Source of the DNA: Hyphomicrobiales bacterium
Lineage (GTDB): Bacteria; Pseudomonadota; Alphaproteobacteria; Rhizobiales; RI-29
Assembly (NCBI GenBank): GCA_016125495.1
Contig: WGLQ01000029.1
Location: 30,930-94,929, forward strand
Direction: 5' to 3'
Length of the DNA stretch: 64,000 nt
Below the pieces are notes generated by a model. The model saw only the letters and a list, made by a program, of their open reading frames with translations, was not told where the DNA came from and did not search any database. The first letter of the stretch is position 1. Each line of letters begins with the position of its first letter. Below are positions 56,509-64,000 of the stretch, piece after piece. Both the position numbers and the translations under genes were made by a program.

Positions 56509-57387
56509 TCATCCGATGAAGTCTGCGCGCCGCTCAAGCAGGCACTCGTAGAGGAAATCGACGAAGAGCCGGACCCTCTGCACCCGTCGCAGGTCACCGT
56601 GCATCGGCACCCAGGTCGAGCGGAACTGTTCGAGCTCGGTTCCCGGCAACTGCTGCAACTCGGGGAAGACGCTTTGCACCCAAGCTGCCAGAAAGGTCAT
56701 CCCCGCCCCGGCGCGGGCGAGGTGCATGTGCATCGCTGGATCGGCGATGGCATGGCGAACCTTCGCGCGCGGAAACGGTGAGGCGGCGATCATCGCCTGC
56801 AGTTCCGGCACATCGCCGTAGCCGAGCCAGGTCAGAGCCTCGCCGCGCGGCCCGGCATCGTGCAGATGCCTGTCGATGTAGCTGCGCGAGGCGAAGACAC
56901 CCATCGACAGCGGAAACAGCTTGCGCCCCACAGCATCGCCGGTGAGGTCGCGCACGTGGCGGATCGAGACGTCGGTCTCAAGCTTTTCGATCGACTCGAT
57001 AGAGTAGGACAGTTTCATGTCGAAATGGATGTCGGGATTGAGCGACAGGAACTCGCCCAGAACCGGCGCCAGCAGGAAATGCGCGGTCATCGGGTCGGCC
57101 GACAGTCGGATGCGACCCGCCGCCTCACTGTCGAGACTGCGAACGGCGTTGAAGCCCTGGCGTAACGACGCTTCGGCCTCCAGCGCCTGCGGCAGCAGCT
57201 TGCGACCCGCCGCCGACAGCTCCAGCCCACCCGCACTGCGCCGGAACAGCTGCACACCCAGCTGCGCCTCAAGCCCTTCGACCTGTCGGCGCACGGTCGC
57301 GTGGGTACCGTCAAGCTGCTCGGCAGCACCGCGGAGCGATCCCGCCCGCGCAACGGCCAGAAAAGCCGGAAGAGATTTCCAATCCAC
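56509..57387 (-). CDS. LysR-family regulator
   Basis: 292 aa. HTH at about 1-60 (LPAFLAVARAGSLRGAAEQLDGTHATVRRQVEGLE) and an effector domain. Divergent from the dehydrogenase/VOC/SDR run, with a short dyad in the shared promoter, so it probably controls that run. The ligand is unknown. Confidence 0.9.
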   Translation of the reverse strand: MDWKSLPAFLAVARAGSLRGAAEQLDGTHATVRRQVEGLEAQLGVQLFRRSAGGLELSAAGRKLLPQALEAEASLRQGFNAVRSLDSEAAGRIRLSADPMTAHFLLAPVLGEFLSLNPDIHFDMKLSYSIESIEKLETDVSIRHVRDLTGDAVGRKLFPLSMGVFASRSYIDRHLHDAGPRGEALTWLGYGDVPELQAMIAASPFPRAKVRHAIADPAMHMHLARAGAGMTFLAAWVQSVFPELQQLPGTELEQFRSTWVPMHGDLRRVQRVRLFVDFLYECLLERRADFIG

Positions 57388-57433
57388 CGTCCGGAACGAT
57401 TATGAACCACACTAGTGCGAAAGCTGCAATATT

Positions 57434-57451
57434 CGGACGGAAATCGGTCCG
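57434..57451. promoter_or_regulatory. Short dyad in the LysR/dehydrogenase promoter
   Basis: CGGAC (57434-57438) and GTCCG (57447-57451) flank eight bases between the divergent LysR gene and the dehydrogenase gene. A LysR site is possible; the support is weak. Confidence 0.35.
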
Positions 57452-57487
57452 GTAGAGAAAGGGCAACCGAACCGAAAGGACAACACC

Positions 57488-58507
57488 ATGACCATAACAC
57501 TCACTGCCTAGAGCATCGATCAGTACGGCACCCCCGAGGTGCTGAACCCGGTGACCCGGCCGATTCCGGCACCCGGCCCCACCGAGATCCTGATCCAAAT
57601 CCGCGCCTCGGCCGTGACGCGCGCCGATGGCATGATGCTGGCCGGGCAGCCCCACTTTGCACGTCTTTTCCTTGGCCTGCGCCGCCCGCGTCACAACCTT
57701 TCGGGCACCGGGCTCTCGGGCGAGGTGATCGCCGTAGGCGACAATGTCAGCCGGTATGCCGTGGGCGACGCCGTCTTCGGCGAGGCGGGGCTCAAGTTCG
57801 GGGCAAATGCCAGCCACATCTGCCTCGATGTGTCCGGCGTGCCGATGAAGACGGCCGCGGCACTGTCGCATGAGGACGCCGCCGTGATGTGCGATGGGCC
57901 GCTGACCTCGCTGAATTTCCTGCGCGAGGTGGCTGAACTGCGCGCGGGGCAGAAGGTCCTGATCCTCGGCGCCTCGGGCAGCCTGGGCAGCGCGGCTGCG
58001 CAGATCGCCGCCGCGATGGGGGTCGAAGTCACCGGCACCTGCAGCGCCCGCAACGCCGACATGGTGGCCGCACTCGGGGCCGGGCGGGTCATCGACTACG
58101 GCCGGGAGGATTTCACTCGACAGGCCGAGCGCTATGACGTGATCTACGATACGCTCGGCGTCTCGTCCTTTGCCGAGGCCAAGCGAAGCATCACCCGCTC
58201 CGGCCGCTACGTCTGTCCGGTGCTGGGCCTCGGCCTGCTGGGCGCGATGTTGCGCACCGCGTTTGCGGGAACGCGCAAGGCGCGTTTCTCGGCTACCGGC
58301 ATGCTCAAGCCGGACGTGCTGCGCCCGACGCTGGGCACCCTCGTCGAGATGGTCGAGGACAGGAAGCTGATTCCTGTTATCGACCGGGTTTACCCTCTGG
58401 CCGATCTGATCGAAGCGCACCACCACATGGAGACGGGTCACAAGCGCGGCAATGTCGTCGTAGTGTTGGCGCGCGCCAGCCAATCAGCTGAAACACGAAT
58501 TCAATAG
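57488..58507 (+). pseudogene. Quinone-oxidoreductase/MDR-type dehydrogenase with an in-frame TAG at codon 8
   Basis: Zinc-independent medium-chain dehydrogenase/reductase. The likely start ATG at 57488 (AAAGGA upstream) reads MTITLTA, then TAG at 57509-57511, then SIDQYGTPEVLNPV and a full MDR body with an NADP Rossmann motif (GASGSLGSAAAQI) and a C-terminal RGNVVVVL segment. Readthrough, an error at that base, or initiation at GTG 57539 would still give about 322 residues lacking only the first strand. Probably a recent nonsense change in an otherwise intact gene. Runs in one direction with the VOC and SDR genes. Confidence 0.7.
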
Positions 58508-58518
58508 AAGAGACAAAC

Positions 58519-58875
58519 ATGAGAATGAATTACTTCGTCATCGGAACGAACGACATGCGCGCTTCGAAGGCCTTCTACGACGGACTTTTCGCGGGCGTCG
58601 GTCTTCAGACCATGTCGCCTTCGGACCGCATAACTTACTGGCTTGGCGAGGATTTTTCCTTCGCAATAGCGACACCCTTCAATCTGGCGCCGGCAACCAA
58701 CGGGAATGGCACGATGGTTGGCATTTATGTCGGGGCAAAGGAAGACGTTGAAAGGATGCACGACCTGGCCCTTGCATCGGGCGGCACGTGCGAAGGCGCG
58801 CCCAGTCAGCGTGGGCCGAAATTCTCCGGCTATCTGAGAGACCTTGATGGCAACAAGCTGTGTCTGTCTGACTAG
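58519..58875 (+). CDS. VOC-superfamily protein
   Basis: 118-aa vicinal-oxygen-chelate (glyoxalase-like) protein: IGTNDMRASKAFYDGLF at the start and YLRDLDGNKLCL at the end. Only one betaalphabetabetabeta module pair is seen, so it is probably a dimer; metal ligands are not obvious. It starts 11 bases after the dehydrogenase, with AGAAGAGA upstream. A role with the dehydrogenase and SDR in small-molecule turnover is inferred. Confidence 0.82.
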   Translation: MRMNYFVIGTNDMRASKAFYDGLFAGVGLQTMSPSDRITYWLGEDFSFAIATPFNLAPATNGNGTMVGIYVGAKEDVERMHDLALASGGTCEGAPSQRGPKFSGYLRDLDGNKLCLSD

Positions 58876-59005
58876 AGAATACAATGCCCGATACATTTGC
58901 CGGTATGCCATCCTCGGCTCGCTTGCGTCAGGATGGGCTTAGCTCCGAAAAGCCCCAACTGGATGGCTCCACGTTGCGACCGCGACCACCACCGAAAGGA
59001 AAACC

Positions 59006-59791
59006 ATGTCCCGATTGAATGACAAGACTTGCATCGTCACGGGCGCGGGGCGCGGGATCGGCGCTGCGATCGCGCGGGCCTTCGCCCAAGAAGGAGCGAC
59101 CGTCGTCGTGACCGACAAGGACGCGGGTCGCGCCGCCGATGTCGTCCGTGAAATCGGCGGGCACCACATGCGCCTCGATGTGGCCTCCGAGGCCGATTGG
59201 TCAGCACTTGCCGAAGCGTGGCCGGCCTGCGACGTTGTGGTGAACAATGCCGGGATCACGGGCTTCGAGGAGGCCATGCGCCCGCACGACCCCGAGCACG
59301 CCTCACTGACGGATTGGCGGGCCGTACATGCGGTCAATCTTGACGGCACCTTCCTCGGCTGCCGGTACGCGATCGGCGCGATGCGCGCCAAGGGCAGCGG
59401 GTCGATCATCAATATTTCGTCTCGTTCCGGCCTCGTGGGAATTCCGGCGGCGGCTGCCTATGCGTCGTCCAAGGCCGCCGTGCGCAATCACACCAAGTCC
59501 GTCGCGCTCTATTGCGCCGAACAGGGGCTGAACATCCGCTGCAATTCGATCCACCCGGCGGCGATCCTCACCCCGATGTGGGAGCCGATTCTGGGCGACG
59601 GGCCGGACCGCGAGGCCCGCATGGCCGCCTTTGTCGCCGACACGCCGTTGCGCCGTTTCGGGACGGTCGAGGAAGTCGCGTCCATCGCAATTCTGCTCGC
59701 TTCGGACGAGGCCGCCTACATGACTGGGACGGAGCTGACCGTCGACGGCGGGTTACTGGCCGGCTCGGCAGCCGCACCCAAAGCGGACTAA
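59006..59791 (+). CDS. Short-chain dehydrogenase/reductase
   Basis: 261-aa NAD(P)-dependent SDR. Cofactor motif TGAGRGIG at about 12-19, VVNNAG, active-site Ser in NISSRSG and the Tyr/Lys pair in AYASSKAAV, then the PMW region and a C-terminal TVDGG typical of the family. The substrate is unknown. Third gene of the run that begins at 57488. Confidence 0.92.
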   Translation: MSRLNDKTCIVTGAGRGIGAAIARAFAQEGATVVVTDKDAGRAADVVREIGGHHMRLDVASEADWSALAEAWPACDVVVNNAGITGFEEAMRPHDPEHASLTDWRAVHAVNLDGTFLGCRYAIGAMRAKGSGSIINISSRSGLVGIPAAAAYASSKAAVRNHTKSVALYCAEQGLNIRCNSIHPAAILTPMWEPILGDGPDREARMAAFVADTPLRRFGTVEEVASIAILLASDEAAYMTGTELTVDGGLLAGSAAAPKAD

Positions 59792-59835
59792 ACGCAGACA
59801 CGTCCGCCTGACGCAATGCCCGAAGGACCGAAACC

Positions 59836-60513
59836 ATGACCGAGCTTACCCTGACCCCGGGCCTTGTGCGCCAGATCCGAATTGCCGGCCTGTTCTATCT
59901 GATTATCATCGTTGCTGGATTGGGTGCGGAGCTTGGCCTGCGCGGCCCCCTAATCGACCTCGCGGATGCAGAAGGAACGGCGACGGCAATCCTTGCCGCA
60001 CCAGGTCAGTTTCGGCTCGCCATCGCCGCCGACTTGATCATGGCGCTCTGCGATGCGGGGCTGGCAATTCTGCTCTACCTGATCTTTCGATCGGTCGCAC
60101 CGGGGCTTGCGCTCTCCGCAATGGTCTTCCGCCTGATCCAGACTGTTCTGATCGCCGCGAACCTCATGGCCATGCAGGCCGCGTGGCTCCTGATCTCGGG
60201 GGGCACCGAGGTTGCCGATGCAAAGACACTGGCGTTGGTTTTCCTCGATCTGCACAGTCATGGTTATGACCTCGGCCTCGTTTTCTTCGGCGTGAACAGC
60301 CTGATCATGGGGATGCTCGTCTGGCATTCGGGCGTCTTCGCGCGCGCCTTCGGCATCGGTCTGATCGCGGCCGGTCTGGTCTATCTCACAGGCAGCGCGC
60401 TGCGGTTCTTTGCGCCGGACCTCTCATCCGCCTTTATGCTGGCCTACGGCGTTACCATCCTGGCCGAAACGGCCTTCTGCCTGCGGCTGCTGCTTCAGCG
60501 GGCGCCGACCTGA
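59836..60513 (+). CDS. DUF4386 membrane protein
   Basis: 225 aa with about six hydrophobic helices and the DUF4386 pattern (IAGLFYLIIIVAGLGAEL, NLMAMQAAWLLISGG, HSHGYDLGLVFFGVNSLIMG). Function is unknown. Its 3' end overlaps the convergent DUF1772 gene by 19 bases. Confidence 0.82.
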   Translation: MTELTLTPGLVRQIRIAGLFYLIIIVAGLGAELGLRGPLIDLADAEGTATAILAAPGQFRLAIAADLIMALCDAGLAILLYLIFRSVAPGLALSAMVFRLIQTVLIAANLMAMQAAWLLISGGTEVADAKTLALVFLDLHSHGYDLGLVFFGVNSLIMGMLVWHSGVFARAFGIGLIAAGLVYLTGSALRFFAPDLSSAFMLAYGVTILAETAFCLRLLLQRAPT

Positions 60514-61019
60514 AACGCAGCTGCTTGCGCCTGGGTCATCCACAGCAACCCGAAGAGCAGAAGGGCTGCGGACGCCCCGCAGGCCAGCGTTCGAACGGTG
60601 TTCCAGAAGGTCCAGCGCGGCAGATAGGTGCCTGTCCAATAGGCGCGGGTCGCGTCCTCGGACAGGTTCATACCGGCCAAAGCCTCGTTCATCGGCACAT
60701 TGAAGAAGATGGTCACGCCGAAGCAGCCGATCAGGTAGAGGAGGCCCGCAAGCAGGATCAGTCCGCCGGAGGGGTGAGCGAGGTTGGTCGCGCCATACCC
60801 GACGATGACCAGCGACACGGCCGCCATCCCCAGGAAAAGGGACATGAAAACCCAGCGGAAGACTTCGCGATTGATGACCTGCATGGCTTCGACTCCGCCC
60901 GCCCCACCGGTGAGCGCGAGCGACCGCATGATGAAGTCGGAGAAGGCCAGGAAGACGCCCGCGACCAAGGCATAGGCGAGGATGGCGAACTGCATCAGGA
61001 TGAAGAAGAACGGGGACAT
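60495..61019 (-). CDS. DUF1772 membrane protein
   Basis: 174 aa with four hydrophobic helices, of the DUF1772/anthrone-oxygenase-like group (AFSDFIMRSLA, FNVPMNEALAGM, then RAYWTGTYLPRWTFWNTVRT). AAGGAGA precedes the ATG at 61019. First or middle gene of a minus-strand group with the DUF4345 and NmrA-like genes. A few family members carry out redox cyclisation of aromatic compounds; nothing here fixes that role. Confidence 0.82.
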   Translation of the reverse strand: MSPFFFILMQFAILAYALVAGVFLAFSDFIMRSLALTGGAGGVEAMQVINREVFRWVFMSLFLGMAAVSLVIVGYGATNLAHPSGGLILLAGLLYLIGCFGVTIFFNVPMNEALAGMNLSEDATRAYWTGTYLPRWTFWNTVRTLACGASAALLLFGLLWMTQAQAAAFQVGAR

Positions 61020-61078
61020 GGGAGGGGTCTCCTTGATGTGCGGACCGCGGCGGAGCACGCCCGCCGCGTCGGAAGGGG

Positions 61079-61495
61079 TCAGCGGAGGGCGACGCGCATT
61101 CCGGCACGTCCTCTCCCGGGCCGGAAGGCGAAGAGGCAGAGCGCCGCGACCGCGAGTTCGAAGACGAGCGCCGCCATTATCCCGGCCGAGGGGAGGCCAT
61201 CGACGGCGAGGCCGACGATGCGTCCGGCAGGAAACCCGAGAAATACGACGAGGGCCGCGACGAGTGCCACCGCGCTCAGGGACTGCCGGACGATCCCCGC
61301 CAGCATGACGGCGCCGAGGGCGGCAAGACCGGCGCCGGGCGCGCGCAACTCGCTTAGAAGGCTCGGGTCGGACCCGAGGGGGATACCGTAGCTCGCGTAG
61401 AACGCATGCGGTGCCAAGGTGATCGCTACGCCGATGCCGAGGGCCGAGACGCCGGCGATGCCGAGCGCGACCTTCTGGAGACGTCTGAGGGTCAT
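61079..61495 (-). CDS. DUF4345 membrane protein
   Basis: 138 aa with four hydrophobic helices, DUF4345 type (GITLAPHAFYASYGI-like VAITLAPHAFYASYGIPLG, ELRAPGAGLAALGAVMLAG, FPAGRIVGL). AAAGGAAA precedes the ATG. Function is unknown. Lies between the NmrA-like and DUF1772 genes, probably in one unit. Confidence 0.82.
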   Translation of the reverse strand: MTLRRLQKVALGIAGVSALGIGVAITLAPHAFYASYGIPLGSDPSLLSELRAPGAGLAALGAVMLAGIVRQSLSAVALVAALVVFLGFPAGRIVGLAVDGLPSAGIMAALVFELAVAALCLFAFRPGRGRAGMRVALR

Positions 61496-61522
61496 CGGAT
61501 TTCCTTTCGCTACGAGGGCGGG

Positions 61523-62350
61523 TCAGGCCGCGCTGGCCCACGCGCCCGCAATGGCCGCGCCCCTGGCGAAGTCGGCGAAGTCCCGTGGCGGCCGTCCGAG
61601 GGCGCCTATCACGCCGTCGGTCGTGTGCGCATTGCGCCCGTCAAGAGTCTCGCGTGCGATGGCGGTAAAGACGTCGGCCACGAAATCTCCGCCCGATTGC
61701 GCGATGTTGGCGTGGAAGTCCTCGAAGCTGATGGGGATGTGCCGGATCGGCCGGCCGGTCGCCTCGGACAATTCTCGCGCCATGTCGGCGAAGGTCATCA
61801 GGCGCGGGCCGGTCACCTCGTAGAGTTGGCCTCGGTGGCCCTCCTCGGTCAACGCCGCGACCGCAACATCGGCGATGTCGTCGATGTCGAGGATGGGTTC
61901 CGCGATGTCGCCGCCCGGCATGGGCAGCACGCCGGCGAGGACCGGGTCGCGCAGATAGCCTTCGCTGAAGTTCTGCGCGAACCAGGCGGCACGCACGATG
62001 GTGAAATCCACACCCGAATTGCGCACGACCTGCTCACCGAGACGGGCGTGGTGCTCACCCCGGCCCGACAGCAGCACGAGGTGCTCGACACCAACGTCAT
62101 TCGCCGTCTCGACGAGGGACTCGAGCTTCTCGACCGCGCCGGGGAAGGCGAGATCGGGGAAGTAGGTGACATAGGCCGCGCGGGCATCGCTCAGGGCCGG
62201 AGCCCAGGTTTCAGGCGCCTCCCAATCGAAAGGTGTCGCAGAGTTGCGCGAGCCGCGGCGCACCGGATGCCCCTTGGCCTCCAGCTTGGCAGCAACGCGG
62301 CTTCCGGTCTTGCCGGTGGCGCCAATGACGAGGATTGGTTTCGGTTGCAT
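61523..62350 (-). CDS. NmrA-like NAD(P)-binding protein
   Basis: 275-aa atypical SDR of the NmrA/NAD(P)H-binding group. Rossmann motif GATGKTGSRVAAKL at the N-terminus, then VLLSGRGEHHARLGEQVVRNSGVDFTIVRAAWF, without the usual catalytic Tyr-Lys pair in plain view. Such proteins are reductases or redox sensors. AAGGAG precedes the ATG at 62350. First gene of the minus-strand group that leads to DUF4345 and DUF1772. Confidence 0.85.
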   Translation of the reverse strand: MQPKPILVIGATGKTGSRVAAKLEAKGHPVRRGSRNSATPFDWEAPETWAPALSDARAAYVTYFPDLAFPGAVEKLESLVETANDVGVEHLVLLSGRGEHHARLGEQVVRNSGVDFTIVRAAWFAQNFSEGYLRDPVLAGVLPMPGGDIAEPILDIDDIADVAVAALTEEGHRGQLYEVTGPRLMTFADMARELSEATGRPIRHIPISFEDFHANIAQSGGDFVADVFTAIARETLDGRNAHTTDGVIGALGRPPRDFADFARGAAIAGAWASAA

Positions 62351-62456
62351 GGGTCTTGCTCCTTGGCTTCAAGTGATGGCCAAGGGGTACCAGCTGGGGC
62401 GCAACGCGGTATTGACCGGCCGTGCCACCGTTTTGACCGCCGTCGCCAAAGCGGCG

Positions 62457-63461
62457 TCACCGGCTCATACGAGCCTTGCGGTAACTCGCCGGCGTCGTGC
62501 CCACCCAGCGCTTGAAAGCCCGGGTGAACGAACTCTGCTCGGAGAACCCTGTCAGGAAAGCGATCTCGGCAAGGGAATGGCTTTCCTCTCGTAAGAGTCC
62601 CACGGCCAGGTCGCGGCGGGTCTCCTCGGTAAGGGTATGGAAGCTCATCCCGTGTTCCGACAGACGCCGATGAAAGGAGCGCGCGCTCAGTCCGAGACCG
62701 CGTGCAATATCCGCCATCCTGGGCGCGCCCTCGGTGAGCGCCTGTGCGATGGCGTCCTTCGCGTGGGCGACCAGCGGGGCCTCATCGGCGATCTCCGACA
62801 ACTCGGCATCCAGATGCGAGGTCAGGTAACGCGAAATTCCCTCGTCGCCTAGGATGTTCGGTTGCGCCAGCGTCTTCCGAGAGAACAGGATTGCATCCAG
62901 GTCTGCGCCGAAACTGACAGGACAGCCGAAATAGTCGTTGTGACAGTTTGTGGAAGTCGGGGCTGGATGCTGGACCAGCACCTCCAGGGGCGCGACGGGC
63001 ACCGGGCAGACCTGCCTCGCTATAGAGACGGCGCTCGCGAGCGTCGCCTCGTTCGACAGCCGAAGGCCCAGCCGCCGCACGCCAGATCGGTGCAGAATGA
63101 AGAGCGTGCCGCGCGGATCGGGACGCAACTCGTACTCCACGACGCTAGTCCAGAGCCGGGCATAGCGCTCCACCCGTTGAAAGGACCCGCCAAGCGTCGT
63201 CGCCGCCTTGAACGCCAATCCCAGCGCGCCGTACTCGTCGAGCCGCATGGACGCACCGACGCGCAGGGGCAGATCGGTCGCGTCCGTCTGCGAGGCGATG
63301 CGCTCCAGCAGGTCGTAGTAGCTGTCGGCGGGAAGCATCGCCTTCGGATCCCAATGCCCTTCCGCATCGAGACCGACCGATGCAAGCAATGCGGCCGCAT
63401 CGACTTGAGTCCTCACCGCGGCGACCATCTTTCGCGCGAATAATGAAGTAACGTAGCCCAC
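62457..63461 (-). CDS. AraC-family transcriptional regulator
   Basis: About 334 aa. N-terminal AraC-binding domain of the OruR/ArgR-like type (VDAAALLASVGLD, YGALGLAFKAATT) and a C-terminal double HTH (MADIARGLGLSARSFHRRL, SLAEIAFLTGFSEQSSFTRAFKRWVGTTPASYR). The start is uncertain: GTG 63461 is chosen; TTG 63497 and ATG 63428 are alternatives. Upstream of the NmrA-like group on the same strand, so it may control it. Confidence 0.87.
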   Translation of the reverse strand: MGYVTSLFARKMVAAVRTQVDAAALLASVGLDAEGHWDPKAMLPADSYYDLLERIASQTDATDLPLRVGASMRLDEYGALGLAFKAATTLGGSFQRVERYARLWTSVVEYELRPDPRGTLFILHRSGVRRLGLRLSNEATLASAVSIARQVCPVPVAPLEVLVQHPAPTSTNCHNDYFGCPVSFGADLDAILFSRKTLAQPNILGDEGISRYLTSHLDAELSEIADEAPLVAHAKDAIAQALTEGAPRMADIARGLGLSARSFHRRLSEHGMSFHTLTEETRRDLAVGLLREESHSLAEIAFLTGFSEQSSFTRAFKRWVGTTPASYRKARMSR

Positions 63462-63647
63462 GATCGAAACTCTACGCGGAATGGGCACGAGCTCCAAATA
63501 TGCCGATCGCTGTCAAGATCGCGGCAACGCCAGTCCAAAAGCCGGGAACGCTTCGAGAGGAGCCCGAGCTCCGCAAGGCGATGTGGCTCGCAGATTCCAG
63601 AAACGCGCGGCAGGGGTTGGAGGGACGACCTTCGGCCGTGCACACGA

Positions 63648-63917
63648 TCAAGCGCATGTCCGCGCCTGCGCCCGCATCACCGCATGGTTGCTCAGCCTCT
63701 CCACGATCGCCGAGTTCTCCGGCAGCAGGACCATCTCCTCGGCAACTCGTGCTTGGAACTCCCGACTGTACTGGACGACCGGCGGACACGCCCGTGGACC
63801 ACCACCGTCAGAAGCACCCGTCGCGCATCCGCTCAGCAAGATCGTTGCGAGGACGAGGGCGCCGGCCCATTCCGCGACCGGTGCCGCGGCGCTGGCGATG
63901 ACGCGCGTCAGCTTCAT
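63648..63917 (-). CDS. Small lipoprotein, phage-lysis type
   Basis: 89 aa with a lipoprotein signal ending in LLSGC (Cys31), then a short helical mature part (CPPVVQYSREFQARVAEEM, SNHAVMRAQARTCA). The CPP-Y-EFQ pattern recalls small lipoproteins next to lysis genes in alphaproteobacterial prophages (o-spanin-like). The ATG at 63917 (MKLTRV) is chosen by the signal. The last 83 bases of the window have no supported gene, so a prophage could continue beyond it (inference). Confidence 0.55.
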   Translation of the reverse strand: MKLTRVIASAAAPVAEWAGALVLATILLSGCATGASDGGGPRACPPVVQYSREFQARVAEEMVLLPENSAIVERLSNHAVMRAQARTCA

Positions 63918-64000
63918 GGACGGATGCACCCGGCCCGCGCCACCAATCCCCTGACGTTCCCGACGCCCCAGGCGCCGCCGCGCCGTGTCCTGATGCTGCG

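Overview
This 64 kb window comes from a high-GC alphaproteobacterial chromosome. Support for that includes a four-subunit sarcosine oxidase operon, a TmpA/TmpB phosphonate pair, DAB-type inorganic-carbon uptake genes, many LysR/XRE/AraC regulators, Tat-exported oxidases, and a DUF2793 phage or gene-transfer-agent relic of the kind common in Rhodobacterales. No rRNA, tRNA, CRISPR array, intact insertion sequence or replication origin was seen. The genus cannot be fixed from the sequence; a Rhodobacterales- or Hyphomicrobiales-like organism is the best guess.

Layout. 0-11.6 kb: a 5'-truncated amidase, then soxB-soxD-soxA-soxG, an XRE regulator divergent from a membrane desaturase coupled to a PhnD-like binding protein, and a frameshifted dimethylglycine/sarcosine dehydrogenase-like gene. 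11.6-23.9 kb: a membrane-anchored DUF900 hydrolase with a large peptidoglycan-binding-domain protein of unknown function, two DUF1330 genes, an EamA exporter, a flavin monooxygenase/hydrolase pair with a divergent LysR, beta carbonic anhydrase, a DUF985 cupin, a CNT nucleoside transporter and a formate/nitrite channel. 23.9-30.1 kb: an island of small exported proteins, including a bacterial VHL-beta-domain protein and a chagasin-type protease inhibitor, around a Tat-exported flavin amine oxidase. 30.3-42.3 kb: a TetR/DUF3604 pair, dabB-dabA with a divergent LysR over a 29-bp dyad, then tmpA-tmpB plus a third cupin-fold gene with a divergent LysR. 42.5-51.6 kb: an HTH regulator and outer-membrane porin, a rearrangement junction that truncates a serine hydrolase and an autotransporter, a TPR-cytochrome c fusion, two transporters and the DUF2793 relic. 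51.7-56.3 kb: a CocE-type acylase and a Tat-exported peptide-type binding protein with a divergent XRE-cupin regulator. 56.5-64 kb: small redox and membrane genes bounded by LysR and AraC regulators (one carries an in-frame TAG), ending in a phage-type lipoprotein.

How the genes fit together. The clearest theme is methylated amines and one-carbon units. TmpA/TmpB are expected to convert 2-(trimethylamino)ethylphosphonate to glycine betaine, the dehydrogenase-like gene and sarcosine oxidase act on dimethylglycine and sarcosine, and the methyl groups go to tetrahydrofolate. The betaine-to-dimethylglycine step is not seen here. A second theme is inorganic carbon (DabA/DabB, carbonic anhydrase). 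The 24-30 kb secretome island and the 44.8 kb junction look like accessory, changing DNA.
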